64,000 nucleotides of DNA, from NCBI RefSeq assembly GCF_910592395.1, contig NC_088318.1, positions 12,710,349 through 12,774,348 of the forward strand, read 5' to 3'. Origin of the DNA: Lineus longissimus (taxonomy: Eukaryota; Nemertea; Pilidiophora; Heteronemertea; Lineidae). A model generated the notes under the pieces. That model worked only from the letters and a program-made list of their open reading frames with translations, searched no databases and had not been told where the DNA came from. The position numbers and the translations under genes were made by a program. The number at the start of each line of letters is the position of its first letter. Within the stretch, counting starts at the first letter, position 1. Positions 21,526-33,544 of this stretch are shown in pieces.

Positions 21526-24500
21526 CTATAGTGGAGTCCTCTCCTCCGCGATACTGCATTGTCTAAACGCAACAGTATCCCTCTCTGAGGCAGTGCGGTC
21601 ATGCTTTGTAGAGCTTATAGAAAAGTGCATCTTCTCTTCTTCGACGTAAAATAATGCGTAGATGCGAGTGATGAAAATGCATAGGAGTATCATCGTAGAG
21701 TTCAGCAGTAGGGACAGTGCCAATAGAATGTTCTTGTGCGTGGCATGAAAAGCAGCGAAATAAGTCGGTATGAAAGCAATCCAGAGGAAAATAGTTGAAC
21801 AGACGCAGAAGAAAATATAGCGCGATTCGTTGAAGTTGTTCGGCAGTTTCCTCGTTTTGAAGCCGTAGAATGCCGAGATGAGAACGAGGATGAGGTTGTA
21901 GCCAATCGGGATGACGAGGGCCTTGACTGGCAGGTGGCACAGTAGCTCCACGTAGCGTTCTGTGGGCACGTGCATCTGTTGTATGACGGCTGGCGGCATG
22001 AGGACGGAAGTCACGATAGAGATGATGACCTGGAACAAGAAATGGCGAAAAACAGATAAGGTGGATGACAATCATTGTTTCTGCAGAATGATTTAGAGTA
22101 CCATTATAGGTTTATTGGCTGGATCAACGAGGTAGTTCACCAGGACCGTTCCGTGATGTCGCTGAACCTGACTGGAACGCCATAGAATAATGTTATATAA
22201 TTTCTCAGGACTATGTACTTTCGCTCTGAGACTGATGGCCCCATGCTGTTATCGCTGAAAAAACAAACATTCAGGGCCAATTTGCAGCTATTATTCCCAG
22301 TAGGGGACATAACCGTAACGATGAGTTTTGGGGTTGGTTCAGAAGCCAAGTCAGAGCATCTGTTAAACGGTAAGTATTAAATCGTGCCGTCAGTTGAAAC
22401 ACTCGATGATCATGGTTCATGTATAATTCGGTTTTGCGACGGATGCGATGTTTTGATTTTCGCGCTAATTTTATCTCAAAACTGTCCACAGTTCTAATGC
22501 GGCTGAATGTGTTAGTGTCAAATATAGCTCCACATCTACGAAAAACCATCGCGGCGACTGCGTTACAAAGTTAAAGGACGCATGGATTGCGTTTTTAGGC
22601 GGTAATAATACGCCTGAGCTACCATACCGCGGCTATATATTGCCCATCCGGCGATCCCGTATCTGAAATCGGAAATGAGATTTTACTATGATTAATGGAT
22701 ACCTGTTGTGTTTGCAGTGCTTTACCATTCGCCTTTACATTTTCAATTACAATCGAATGGTTCAAATTCGATTTTAAATTGACAACCAATTCAGGTGATA
22801 AATCTTGGCACATTAACTGTTTAAAGCATGAATACAGGAACGGATTGATCATGGGTTGAATTAACTGCGAGCAGAAACTACATGTAATGTCACGTCACTT
22901 GCCCGGTTGTGCATCGTGCTTGCTCGGGAGAATTTTCGATACTTACGTGTAAGCTTATGGACTGCAGAAATTAAAATTCTAGGGTAAAATAATGCAAAAT
23001 GTCATCCCAATGTATCCAAATTGTGCTTGGTTGAGTATCAAGCTGTAAAACTGTAAAATACACGTATACCCATTTAATTATCCAACTTTAAATCACAATG
23101 GGGCAACAAACTGTAGAGAGTACTGGCCAAAAGAAGACCGATTTATAGTGTCCGGAAGACGTCATCGTAAACCCTGGACCATTCATCGCAACAAGCACAT
23201 TCTTATACCCGTCGCCGCCCCTTCCCCGTTTGTCTTGATCTCCATTACCGGCGACACGGCCGGGAACCGTAGACGTACCAATCTACTAATAGATTTATCT
23301 CCAACCTGATGATGTGAATGCGAGATACAAAAAGAGATATACTAGAACGAGACATGAAAGTCGTTTCGGAATGGTTTGTCTCTTTAAATGATTGACCCGT
23401 CCTGACAAAACTACAGCTGTACATCCAATACACCTCGTATATGGTTACATGGTAACTAAAGCTGTTCTGCCAATAATAAAATCCTTAGGGAGGTATGGAT
23501 CAAGTGATACTAACATTTTGATCTTGGGCCGGGGACACGCATATTGCTAATCACCGCTCGTCTCTTAATGTTTTTGAGCACGATTGACCTGAGGTATAGA
23601 TGCATCATTTCTCCCTGTAACAACTGAGCGAATCACATTGCAAACTTAACCTTCTAGGCAACGCCGACAGGTTTGGAATTCTTCGGGAAATTTGACATGA
23701 TTGGATGCTGAAAACGGAGTGTCGGTTGGGCTCAGCCGCTGTGTGGCCAAAGAATGTGGCACTGGTTTTGATTGAAGAAAATATTGCATTCTCAGCAATA
23801 CGACCAAGGCTAAGATCATTCTCAGCATTACGGCCAAGGACAAAATCACCGTCGAAGTCGTTCAGCGCGATTGGTGCTGTTTGCGCGCGACCGGTATTGC
23901 ATTCAACTGCTATTGGTTTGATCAAGGGTGGTTTTTATTCTCCATCGTGTTGATAAAGCACAGCCGTAACCATGTGATTCAGTGCCCAATTGCTGCAGGT
24001 GGGCCATTAGAAGATTACTCCTACTGCAATCATTACAGTCTGAGATATACCGGCAAGCAATTTCTTCTCGTAGAAACGTAATGCCTGATATGAAAAACGT
24101 GACGAGGCAGGCTCTCAGGGAGGCGACTATACCTATAGCCCAGGTTCCGATCCGCTGTGTTTCTAGCGGAGAGATGGGCTTGTTGATGTATTACTGGCGA
24201 TGACGACCATATAGGCAAGCAGACCAAGTAGACCAAGCAGAACATGGAGACGATCCTTAGAAAATGTGATGACATCCAATAGACCAATGAATTCGCCCGA
24301 ATACCCATGACTGCAGAAAAGTCCTGCAGCTGTCGTGGAGGCAAACTGAGGCAGCATGCAGCTCATGACCGCAGGAGGCGGAGGAACACTGTGGACGACC
24401 CGCTGCCCCAGTTGGAGCCAATGGTTTAAGTCAAGAAAGCCAGTATGTGTTTGCCGCAGATGGAAAAATCCAAACAAAGTCATAATGTTGTGCTGATCCT

Positions 24501-27500
24501 GACGGTAAACAATTCTAAAGCTGAATACACACCATACCACTCCCTGTCGTTATCATTTCATGTCAGCTGCCCGCTGATCTCATAATAACAGATTATTTCA
24601 GCGAAATGTCCCTTCCGACTACACTCCGGGTGCAGCGGCCAGACCTCACATTTCCATAAGGAGATCAAATTAGGAAGACGCAATGGACTGCCCCGGTGTC
24701 TACTTCCGACAGGAAGACATAGTTCAGGAACGAAGGAGAACAAACGGCACCCCTTCTAATCGACTCTGACAAGTAGTATGTGCATTGAGATGTAAATTGG
24801 TTGCATGGGTCTATTTGAAAATGACTTAGGGTCCAACATTTAAAACAAAACAAAAAAACTTGGGTCTTCACAAACGACACTTAAGAACTACGGTCCCGGA
24901 TATGCTGATGGTACGTTTTGCGCATAACTGACCAATAGCTAACAGAGCCAGCAAATGACGTAACCAGGTGTGCAACATCATTTGCTGGCTCGGTTAGCTG
25001 ATTGGTCAGTTATGCGCAAACCGTACCATCGTCATATCCGGGACCGATGAAGTTCTTCAGTGTCGTAATCCTTAAACCTTTCTCAGCATTTCTCAACCTT
25101 TCTGAGTATACCTTAGGTAATATTTGTCTGCGATTGATATTGACCATCAACCACGATAACCTAAGATACGAAATATCTTTCGTATACGTAACATTTTTGC
25201 ATGATATTCAGATCTGTAAACAGAGTTATCCTCGCGCAAATCAGTTTATGACATAGCGTTGAATAAATCTTATTTCCTGTATTCCTTTATGATTGTGATT
25301 GTTTGCAACGGCGCGAGATATCAGCGCATTCCGATGAAAAACTACAACGCTCTATTGATTTTTTCATCCGTGAGATAATTGCCATAAAGCCATACCGGCA
25401 ATCATGACTCGTGATATTAATTCCATTTCTAGATGATTGGTCGACGTTGGGTTGGTTTTCATATATCGGCGAAGGCAAAAAGCCAAGGTGGGAAACCCGT
25501 CACTCGAAGAACAAACTATATGAGAACCGCGAAGCGACCTCGGGGAAGCGACTTCATCAGGGACTTTCCCTGAAGCAGTTCCGGTCGCGGTGTCGTCGAA
25601 TAAGAAGCTCTCATTTCTGCCTCACCGGGGTAGGGTTAGAAATCAACCAATGAAAATGGCATATTTTTGGAGTGCTGGTCATTTTTGCTCTGAGATACAT
25701 TGGCAACTCTATGGCAACAACGGCAAGAAGGCACAGCGCTCTTTTCTTTTTTCATCATTCTATCAGACTATTAAAGGTCAACGCCGTTCATCTTCATTGT
25801 ATTTTTTTGTGGCTCATGTAAATAAAGATAAGAATTGCCGCATTTTATAGTGCAGTTATCATGTACGCTAAATCGCTGAAACTTTGCATTTATAGTTTTT
25901 GTATATGAAACATGTTATCTATGTGAAAATTAGGAATAGCCTATACACCGCATGCTTTCGTTCTTACCTGTACATTATTTAGTGAAATGTACTCGGTGCA
26001 TATAGAAAAGATGTATACGTGAAATGAAAGGAAATAAATTGTCTTACCTGTGGTATAATTTGCATAGTTGTGAAAATAATCTGTGTTTTTGCTCCGGCCA
26101 TTTTCGGCTTCTTCTGTCCTTTCTTGACAACAGTAAAAAGTCTGTAGATCCAGTTGGTCTTGGTCAACAGTGACGCGTACACGAATGTGTAACTCAAGTT
26201 AAATGATATTCTTTGAAACGAGCAACTATAGATCGTTGGCTTGGTGACAATAGAAAAAACAGTCAGATAACTCAGCATACATCCAGTTAGGATTATCATA
26301 CTCAGTTCTCGCCCAGCGGCTCTGATGGTGCGTTTAGTCCGATGACGTATGAACACAACAATGACGAATGACGTCAAAGCGATGCCAAATAAGGTAAAAG
26401 CAATCAAAATCGTCCCCATTGGTTTTTCAAATGTGATGTATGTGGGTGCGATTTTTACACAAGAGTCTAGAGTCTCTTGATTCGGCCATTCGAACTTTGG
26501 ACACTTTTTGCAACGCGTGCTATTGTCGATAGGGTGTTCGTTGACGTCACAAATTTGGCACTCCCAACAACAGCGCTGCTCCAAGATGACCTTGACCTGT
26601 CCAAACTTACAAGGCAAGCTACAAACAGAAGGTGGTCTATCTTCTCTGTCAGTGGCTTCATACTTAAATGCAGTGAAGTCCACCAAATCCGGAAACATAG
26701 TTAATTCGGAGGTATCCTGCGTCAGTCTTTCCCAACGTCCGACAGAAGAGCGCGCGTATTGCTTTTTTGACGTATTCGCAGAAGTCTGCATCTGTAGAAT
26801 TTTGTAACCTCCGATAAAGTCTCCCAAGTTGTCAAATCTGATATCACCCATGCTGCCATTGAAAGATGTACTGTATAGATTTCGGGTCAAGGTGGTTGTG
26901 TTAATACAGGTAGAGAGTATTTCTTTGTTTTGCCATGCGTTAGGGCAGTCTTTCTCGACAAGTCTGTGAAGGGCATTGGCATAAACGTAGATTCCATCGA
27001 GAAAAATCGCGTTGACTTGATAGGGTAAATATTTAGGACTACTAGAAATGTTTTGATTCAGATGCTGATTGCAATCATCTACCTGTGATTCAGCTTCCCA
27101 CGAACAGTTGAACATTTGTCTCCAGTAGGTGCGCCACCAGGGATTTTTGTTAAGGTCAACCGCCTGGAGACTGGCGAACTCATCGTCAAACTCTACTGGC
27201 TGTCCGATGTCGAAGCTCAGAAAAAAGGAGCCAAGAACTGCATTGCTGAGAGCAGGTGCCATATCGACTTGTAAAGAATCACTAAATATCCATATAAAGT
27301 GGTGTTCCTCTGATCCGTATTCGTTCCAACCGTGCAACAACGCTTTTACCAAAGCTGAATAAAGGAACGAGACGATGACTCTGGCGTTTTTATGTCTGCG
27401 TAAAGAATTTACAACATCTCTGATGTCGTCCCCCGTGGGTTTGAAAGGGACGCCCTGACTAACTGCAATGCATATGCCATATTCCTTAGAAAGTAATTGC

Positions 27501-28153
27501 ATTTGGTTCAGCGCGTTCCGTCCGTACGTATTATCAACGTAAACGAATGAGACGTAGGTCCAATTGTAATACACGAGCATGTCCATCATGATTTTCACTT
27601 GATATTTATCAGGAGGGACCAGACGAAGAAAGTTTGGAAACCGACTGAGGTCGTCGTTGGTGCAGCGCGCACTCAGGAGAGGGATGTCGAAAAGTTTTAA
27701 GAATCTTACCATGACGAGACAACCATCGCTGGTGATTCCTCCGAATATTCCAACAATGTCACTAGGTTCCCCATCGAAATCACCAGTATACCTTTCAGGG
27801 AGGAGTTGAAGGACCCTCGCCAGCGAATGTGTGCTGTCGAGGCGGTCGTCGAATAACCTGACGCCTAGGGTGATGTTCGGCAGCAGATCAGGGTTGTTGT
27901 TGATTTTCCTGACAGCTTGCATGACCGCTTCGGACGCCTGGAACATGTTGTAGTTGATGTCCCCACAGGTTTGGCAATAATGAATGGGAAGAATGATGCC
28001 TAAATTGATATCACCCGGCACCTTATACGTCAGAGATCGCACATTTGGTATCCGTATCCCAGCCATCGCGAAACATACCTCACAAATCAAAATAAGACAT
28101 CCAGAGAATATCCTCAGACCAGGAGCGGACTCCGTTGATTTGGGGACTATCAT
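21526..28153 (-). CDS. Metabotropic-glutamate-receptor-like class C GPCR
   Basis: Two coding exons, 28153-26048 (702 codons) and 22029-21526 (167 aa plus stop), join at phase 0 (IIPQ|VIIS) inside TM4, giving 869 aa. Order: signal peptide about 1-31; Venus-flytrap ligand domain about 45-495; nine-cysteine domain with Cys 511, 515, 528, 529, 532, 535, 548, 551 and 565; seven-helix class C domain about 570-845 with the conserved FKTR(K)LP and NFNE(S) loop-3 motif; short tail. Class C receptors dimerise at the plasma membrane and signal through G proteins. Of the glutamate pocket, the TYG tyrosine (Y210) and the WIFSD aspartate (D292) are kept. The loop that supplies the alpha-amino-acid Ser/Thr in mGluRs reads SARCTNDDLS in place of SYASTAPELS, so the ligand may not be glutamate. 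The large uninterrupted first exon is unusual for mGluRs. Confidence 0.9.
22619..22864 (-). pseudogene. Class A GPCR TM7/helix-8 exon fragment
   Basis: After an acceptor (CTCGCAG) the frame reads LIQPMINPFLYSCFKQLM, the NPxxY (here NPFLY) end of TM7 followed by a helix-8-like segment, then a polar tail to a stop at 22619. This is the signature of rhodopsin-like receptors, not class C, so it does not belong to the surrounding receptor. No other class A helices were securely found in the intron. It is either the last exon of a nested gene or a relic. Confidence 0.45.
24110..24525 (-). pseudogene. Decayed ORF with hydrophobic segments
   Basis: The minus frame from about 24480 reads MTLFGFFHLRQTHTGFL... 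through LLGLLGLLAYMVVIASNTS and stops at 24163. A +1 frame continues IGTWAIGIVASLRACLVTFF. The change of frame between two hydrophobic, protein-like stretches suggests a frameshifted copy of a membrane protein. I do not recognise the family. Whether it belongs with the NPFLY fragment downstream on the same strand is unclear. Confidence 0.3.
24874..25066. mobile_element. MITE with ~75 bp terminal inverted repeats
   Basis: The ends are ACGACAC(T/T)AAGAACT and its reverse complement. The arms continue through GGTCCCGGATATG, GCGCATAACTGACCAAT and GAGCCAGCAAATGA, with few differences. Only about 20 bases separate the arms, so the 193 bp element is almost a perfect hairpin. A solo half of the same element lies at 48140-48273. 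No coding capacity. Confidence 0.8.
25067..26047. other. 5' part of the class C GPCR intron
   Basis: No exon or repeat could be supported here besides short chance ORFs. The donor of the upstream exon (GTAAGAC, minus strand) is at 26047. Confidence 0.4.
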
Positions 28154-28188
28154 TTTGGCTTAAATGCCACAAATGTCATGTTGACCCG

Positions 28189-28196
28189 TATTTATA
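28189..28196 (-). promoter_or_regulatory. TATA box of the class C GPCR gene
   Basis: The minus strand reads TATAAATA about 36-43 bases upstream of the ATG at 28153. If used, the transcript would have a very short 5' leader. There is no AG acceptor between the two, which is consistent with an uninterrupted first exon. Confidence 0.5.
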
Positions 28197-28197
28197 T

Positions 28198-30755
28198 CCC
28201 TTTCCATCGAATTGAAATAATATTTATCCCGATCTTGACACAGGTTAATTGCAGTTCGATTTGACCTGATTGAGTGTTCTTCAGCGGCGTGGTCTCATCT
28301 CCTTCACATCTTGTTTCGTAATGTTTGAGAGAATGATTGCCGCAACACCGCGCTCACAGTGATCGATTCACTGCAGCGCCTCCAGGCAAACCCGTGAAGA
28401 GTAGCTTGAGAGATCTGGCGAAGACGGACTCAATCAACATGGTAAACATTGGCTAAGTCCTTTTGGTACCCTGATTGGTTATTTGTGAGATTAGTGAAAG
28501 CTTAGACTTTCGAGAATGATGGTACTTTGCAGCTGACTAGATTTTCCAAAGGTAATGGTAACCAGAGCCTTAGCGATGGCCATGACCGTTAGTAAATGCT
28601 CGTTCTGGTCAACTCAGTAAACAATTAACCAGTGCGTCATCTATTGACTTCCTTGGCGTTTACGGCAGAACAACCAGCTATTTTCAATTCAGGATAAGTC
28701 AATCACCTCAAGAAGGAATGTCCTGATTATAGTAGATGTAGTACATAGTTCACAGTCAATAATTTTCATTTTGCAAATCATCATTCCAGCCTACTCACCA
28801 ATGGAAAAGCAGCTAACCATTTTACGGTTTCACTAGCAGCTGAGTGCTCGGCCCTTGAGCCTCTTGTAGTTAGCCGATCGAACTTTTCGGCCAATAAGGG
28901 GCAAGTCATGTCATTGAGGCAGTTTAGTCTTTGTGGTCACTGCATGCACTTTATAAAATTTCTCAGTATCCTTACATGTATGTATATTATAGGATGGTTT
29001 GATTATCGATATCCGATAGCATCTGTCACTACGTGAACTTCCTCCACCGGCAGACTTTAAGAGCTCACAACAGCACATTCAAATATTTAACTGCTAATCT
29101 CAACTCTATTGTGACGTTTTCAAAGCTTCAAAACATGATTCATTACAATTAAAGGGAGAATGTAATTCCAAGGAACATATCTCAAGGAAGACATTACGAG
29201 GGAAACGTTTTAAATCAATCAATATTTCAGATGGTTCTGTTTTGTTCGCTTATCTTTCTGTTTTGTGAAAATATGTCGGTTTATCAAGAAGAATTTGATG
29301 GAGGAGATTTTAGATCGACTAAACCCATCCATACTTGCCGGAGGACATTCTGGAATCAATATTCAAAATTCTACACCGACGAAAACGTTTAAATGTCCTC
29401 GTCTTGACTTTGAGTGTCGGGGGAACAAAGATGTAATCGCTATTGACGGCCGGCCATGGTCCGGCTCTACAGAACCGTATACCTTAATCCATAACCATAC
29501 AATAGGGATGGACTGGGACACTTTTCCAGGGGCAAGATATATTAGACTGCTACACCAGCTGCCGTGGAAGCCCATAAAAATAGGATTGTCACTTGCCTGA
29601 ATAAAAGAACAGCATTCTTGCACAAGGGACACCGCCAGCCGTCACGACGGAAAATTAAGTCCGGCCCGTGGCCCGGTGCCATCCTGGTCTCCTCATCAAT
29701 AGCAAGAATATGACAAGGACATTATTATTATTGTTTTTATCATCAAGATGACATGTGCTCCATCACGAATGTTGTTCAATTGGTTGCACTGGTGCTTGGA
29801 GCATGAATGTTTAATATTTCATATTTGAAAGTAACATTTAATGGCTGTTGATGTAAATAACCGAAGTGTATGTCTTTCTTGATAGGTTTAAGAGTAATTC
29901 CACACATCTGACTTCACTTCAGGTAACGCTTAGAACAGTTTATCAACCCAAGGAGAAAGTTTATTTCCGATTGAATGATATAGATTGGCACCGTTAAATG
30001 GGTCTTTCATCTCCTTTGAAGAACCCCCAAAGGGCATGAGGCCAATGATTTGTGAGTTCTATTCCAATTGCTAAAGGATTTCAAGTTCTAACGTTAGCCA
30101 AAATGGTGGTGCCTGTTCTCGTGGACTCAGTTGAGAAGCAGATCCTCTGGTCTCTAATGGGGAACCAAGGACTTCAGTCGAGAAGCAGACCCTCTGGCCT
30201 CCTGTTGGGAAACATGGCAGACCCTGTCCTCTAGTTGGGAACCATGGATGTCAGGTGAGAGGCAGACCCTCTGGTCTCTAGTGGGGAACCATGTATTTCA
30301 TTTGAGAAGCAGACCATCTGGCCTCTTGTTGGGTCAATTTTAGTCAACTCTGCCTGCATGTGGAGCAGCTCCCCAGAGTTCTCCTGAAAGGTCTCTAGAC
30401 TGGTTGGACTGGGATTTTCACTGCAAGGTCGAATGATTACCTCTTCTGTAGATGATATCAGAATAAAACCCCATATATTTCACTTTCAATGAGTATGTGT
30501 CTGTGGATTATACTTTTTATAAAGATATATCGCTTGGTATCAGCAGTAAAATAAGAAAGAACAAAAATGATTCATTAAAAGGAAACATTTCTAGTATATT
30601 TTAACAGTATATATTACATGTAGTATGATACAGCTTTGGACAAATTCTGGCAAAAGACGTACACTAAAGTATGTAAAGCTAAGGGAGCATCCATCTTCAC
30701 AACCAAAGCAGTTTTTTTGGACCTCTCCCTCCTAGCACAATCCCCTATGCGATGT
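28198..30755. other. Intergenic region between class C GPCR and NKIRAS
   Basis: No convincing gene. At 29231 (+) an ATG follows ATATTTCAG and opens a 53-codon ORF with a hydrophobic start (MVLFCSLIFLFCENMSVYQE); the overlapping frame at 29265-29600 has no ATG. Neither resembles a known family. The rest holds the 30121-30330 repeat and the 3' UTR of NKIRAS. Confidence 0.35.
30121..30330. repeat. ~57 bp tandem repeat, about four copies
   Basis: The unit contains GAGAAGCAGACCCTCTGGTC and GGGAACCATG. Copies vary by several bases and small indels. Confidence 0.65.
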
Positions 30756-33544
30756 TCATGAATCTGCTGCAGCACTTGAACTTGACACACCTTTGACCTT
30801 TTTGGTCAAAAAGGATGATTTTGCTGTAAAGAAAAGAAAATTAACATTAAAATCTGATAAACAAATAACATGATCTTTCGACACATCATCATGGTTAATA
30901 ATGGCCCACTACACAACTGGGTGGCAGCAAAGCTGCGGCTTACTTAGGATTCCCTCAATAAACCATTTCACAGCAATCTATCAATCACACAGACAGGGGT
31001 AACATGATTGTACTTTCAAACTCTAGTCAAAGAAGGAAATCTCTGCGGCATAATTGACCCAAACTAGAAACCACAGCGTTATGCATTTAAGTGTAACTGA
31101 GAAGTAATAGCTTACGAGGTGGCTGTGTCAGTTTCGATGCCAAAGCTATGAAGCCTTCCATTAATGTCTGTCGATTCTTCACAGATACTTCGAATAATTT
31201 GACTGAAATAGAGAGAGAGATGAATCCTGAAATTACTGTGAAGTGTACCATATTCCTCTGAACAAAATCTTTAACATGTAAGTCAAGTCAAAGAGAGAAT
31301 AGAGTATCATTTTCATGGCCAAATCAAGAATGTAGAACCATTTTCAAGTGTCTACATTGTGTGAGCAGCTCCTTGAAATACCCGAGTGCCTCTGCAGAGA
31401 TTCATAGCAGTAACAGTTCAGTTGTACCGCGCTTTGAAATATCCATGGTCAGTGTAAAGCACTACATGTACATACAAGCAGCTATGATAAAGAGAGGAAC
31501 TAAAGAGAAGATGTTTGATGATTCAATGTACCTTTTTCTTTGTGAGCCCACTTCTGGGCAACGGATGTCTCGACCTGTCTTGATTCTTCAAGGTCTGCCT
31601 TATTACCGAGAACAATCACTGAACCCTGAAGCAGAGAGCAATCATGGCAACATGCAAGTTACGTTCTCGAAGGTCTTTGTCACAGGACATTAATGTTTTG
31701 ATGGAAATAACGTCGAGTTATGTTTTGATCGCATGGGTCCTTAGTTTTGCAGCAAAGGACCCTCAGGTTTAAATGTAATGGCAAATGTTCTCTTATCGTT
31801 CTCCTCCAGGTCTCTTTCCTCAGTTAAAAGGAATTTTCAACAAAATGTTCACAAAAAAATACACCAACTTACCTCTTTTCTGCCAGTCTGAGAATATTTA
31901 TCAATTTCCTTTCTCACTTTTTCCACACATTTGTAGGATTCTGGATTAGTGATATCGTAGACAAGCACAAAACCCTGTAAAAACATTGAAAATATGAATC
32001 AAATCACTGTACCTCACACAACAGAATTTCATTTTCCTAAACCGAAGTATTTTGGTGCAAAACTAAATGTGGGAAATAACTGTGAGTTGTTAGGGTTGTG
32101 CTCAGTGTCCGAGTTGTTCAATCAAACTTTTTTGTCTCATTGTAGACCAATTGTAAGTTCTTTGACTTGACAGTCAGTGCAGTGGCGTCTGTAGTGAACT
32201 ATTGGCATGGTTGACCTCTTGAACTCAATTCAACCCTCTTCCTCAATACCTCATGATTAGACATGTTAGATCTTCTGACATGAACACATTTTAGATTGTT
32301 GACTTACATCTGCCGAGTTGAGTAAATGCTTTGGAAGTTCAGGCTTCATTGAATCCTAAAAGAAAATAGAACCATTCAATTACCCATTCGAAAACAAACT
32401 ATAAAAAACTGTCTTTGGCCAAGTAGTACTTTTGTCATTATGTTCTATATTGCAGCTGTCAATGTGAAACCTGAAACCCCCCCCCCCAGTCATTAGTTGC
32501 CAGTAATTAAGTGTCAACTTAGTGCTGAGGTCTGAGAGAACAGGAACGCCAAATGCATCGCTTGAAAGATTCTACTGTATATGAAAATTGGCTGCATCTG
32601 AATTAACAGGCCTACTAACCAAACCTCCTGTGTCATAGAACCGGACTTTTTCCTTGACTCCCCGATCCGTCTCAATGAAAGCAACATAAGTGTCCTCAAT
32701 TGTAGAATATGTTTGCTGCAAATAAACGATAAGCCAATAACCAAACAATTACGTTTTGGGCCAGGGATTTCCTCCACAGGGAGGGGGAAATGTCTCCTCT
32801 CAAAATATTTGAGGGGGACACCATGTTCCTCCCATCAGGAGATTCAGTGTTTTTCCTACATCATGTAAAAATATTGACAGGCAACTAACTGGTCAATAAA
32901 GGACGAAATAGAAATGTCCTTCGACTTTAGTAACCGGTATTTGTTTTGTAATTGTATCCTGTTTGTAATAAATTATGAAGCATATATGTGGCAACTTTCA
33001 ATACTTGACTTGCCAAACTCAGAAATGCAGCGCCACTCGCGGACAAAGATAGAACAACTCGACATTTTTTTCACCGGTTTTCGCTGCGCATGCGTACCAG
33101 CCATCCGGAAACTAATAATGGCGGCAATCTGAACTTGTTTTGTGTAAGTTTTTGAGAGTTCAAAAAGTTCTTTAAGGCTCATGATTTAAGATAACTTAGC
33201 AATCTGATAACTATTACGTGTTAAGAAACAGACGTACCACAGAAGATTTATAAACATGACCACGAAAAGCGGAAATCAACTAAAGATGACGGCTGGTACG
33301 CATGCGCAGCGAAAACCGGTGAAAAAAATGTCGAGTTGTTCTATCTTTGTCCGCGAGTTGCGCTGCATTTCTGAGTTTGGCAAGTCAAGTATTGACCTAT
33401 CCGACTGAAAATGCCGGAATTTTCTGCATAGGGGTCTTTGCTTACTGTTCCAATGGTATGGTTTCCATAAATTAGCTGCTCCAGGATGGCAGTTTTACCA
33501 GCAGCAGCCAGGCCACACACCACAACCTTGGAAGTTTTCCCCAT
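30756..33544 (-). CDS. NKIRAS2: NF-kappa-B inhibitor-interacting Ras-like protein (kappaB-Ras)
   Basis: Seven exons: 33544-33446, 32715-32620, 32355-32308, 31974-31873, 31625-31532, 31202-31116 and 30823-30756, giving 197 aa (human NKIRAS1/2 are about 192). Phases agree throughout. The start [11 protein letters not shown] is in the family position. The P-loop is GLAAAGKT, the G3 region ends in DTGGL, and the G4 motif is LGNKADL. As in vertebrate kappaB-Ras, the residue matching Ras Gly12 is Ala and that matching Gln61 is Leu, which in Ras would block GTP hydrolysis. There is no C-terminal CAAX box; the tail is basic then Ser/Ala rich, ending at TGA 30756-30758. kappaB-Ras proteins slow I-kappa-B-beta degradation and restrain Ral signalling in vertebrates. 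Orthology to NKIRAS1 versus NKIRAS2 cannot be decided, and the symbol stands for the family. Confidence 0.92.
32999..33394. repeat. 104 bp near-perfect inverted repeat around promoter-like spacer
   Basis: The left arm 32999-33102 and right arm 33291-33394 are reverse complements with one mismatch that I can see. Both carry a TGCGCATGCG core (NRF1 type). The 188-base spacer begins with CCGGAA (ETS type, 33105) and ATGGCGGC (YY1 type, 33118). It lies in NKIRAS intron 1. It may be a recent MITE or an inverted duplication of a housekeeping-type promoter. Confidence 0.8.

Noticed and set aside
29231-29600. Possible small secreted protein, 53 codons with a hydrophobic start, and an overlapping longer frame
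   Set aside because: The longer frame has no ATG, the short one matches no family, and there is no splice partner or poly(A) signal. Kept only as a note in the intergenic entry.
31361-31693. Plus-strand ORF of 110 codons
   Set aside because: It lies antisense to NKIRAS exon 5, which is clearly coding on the minus strand.
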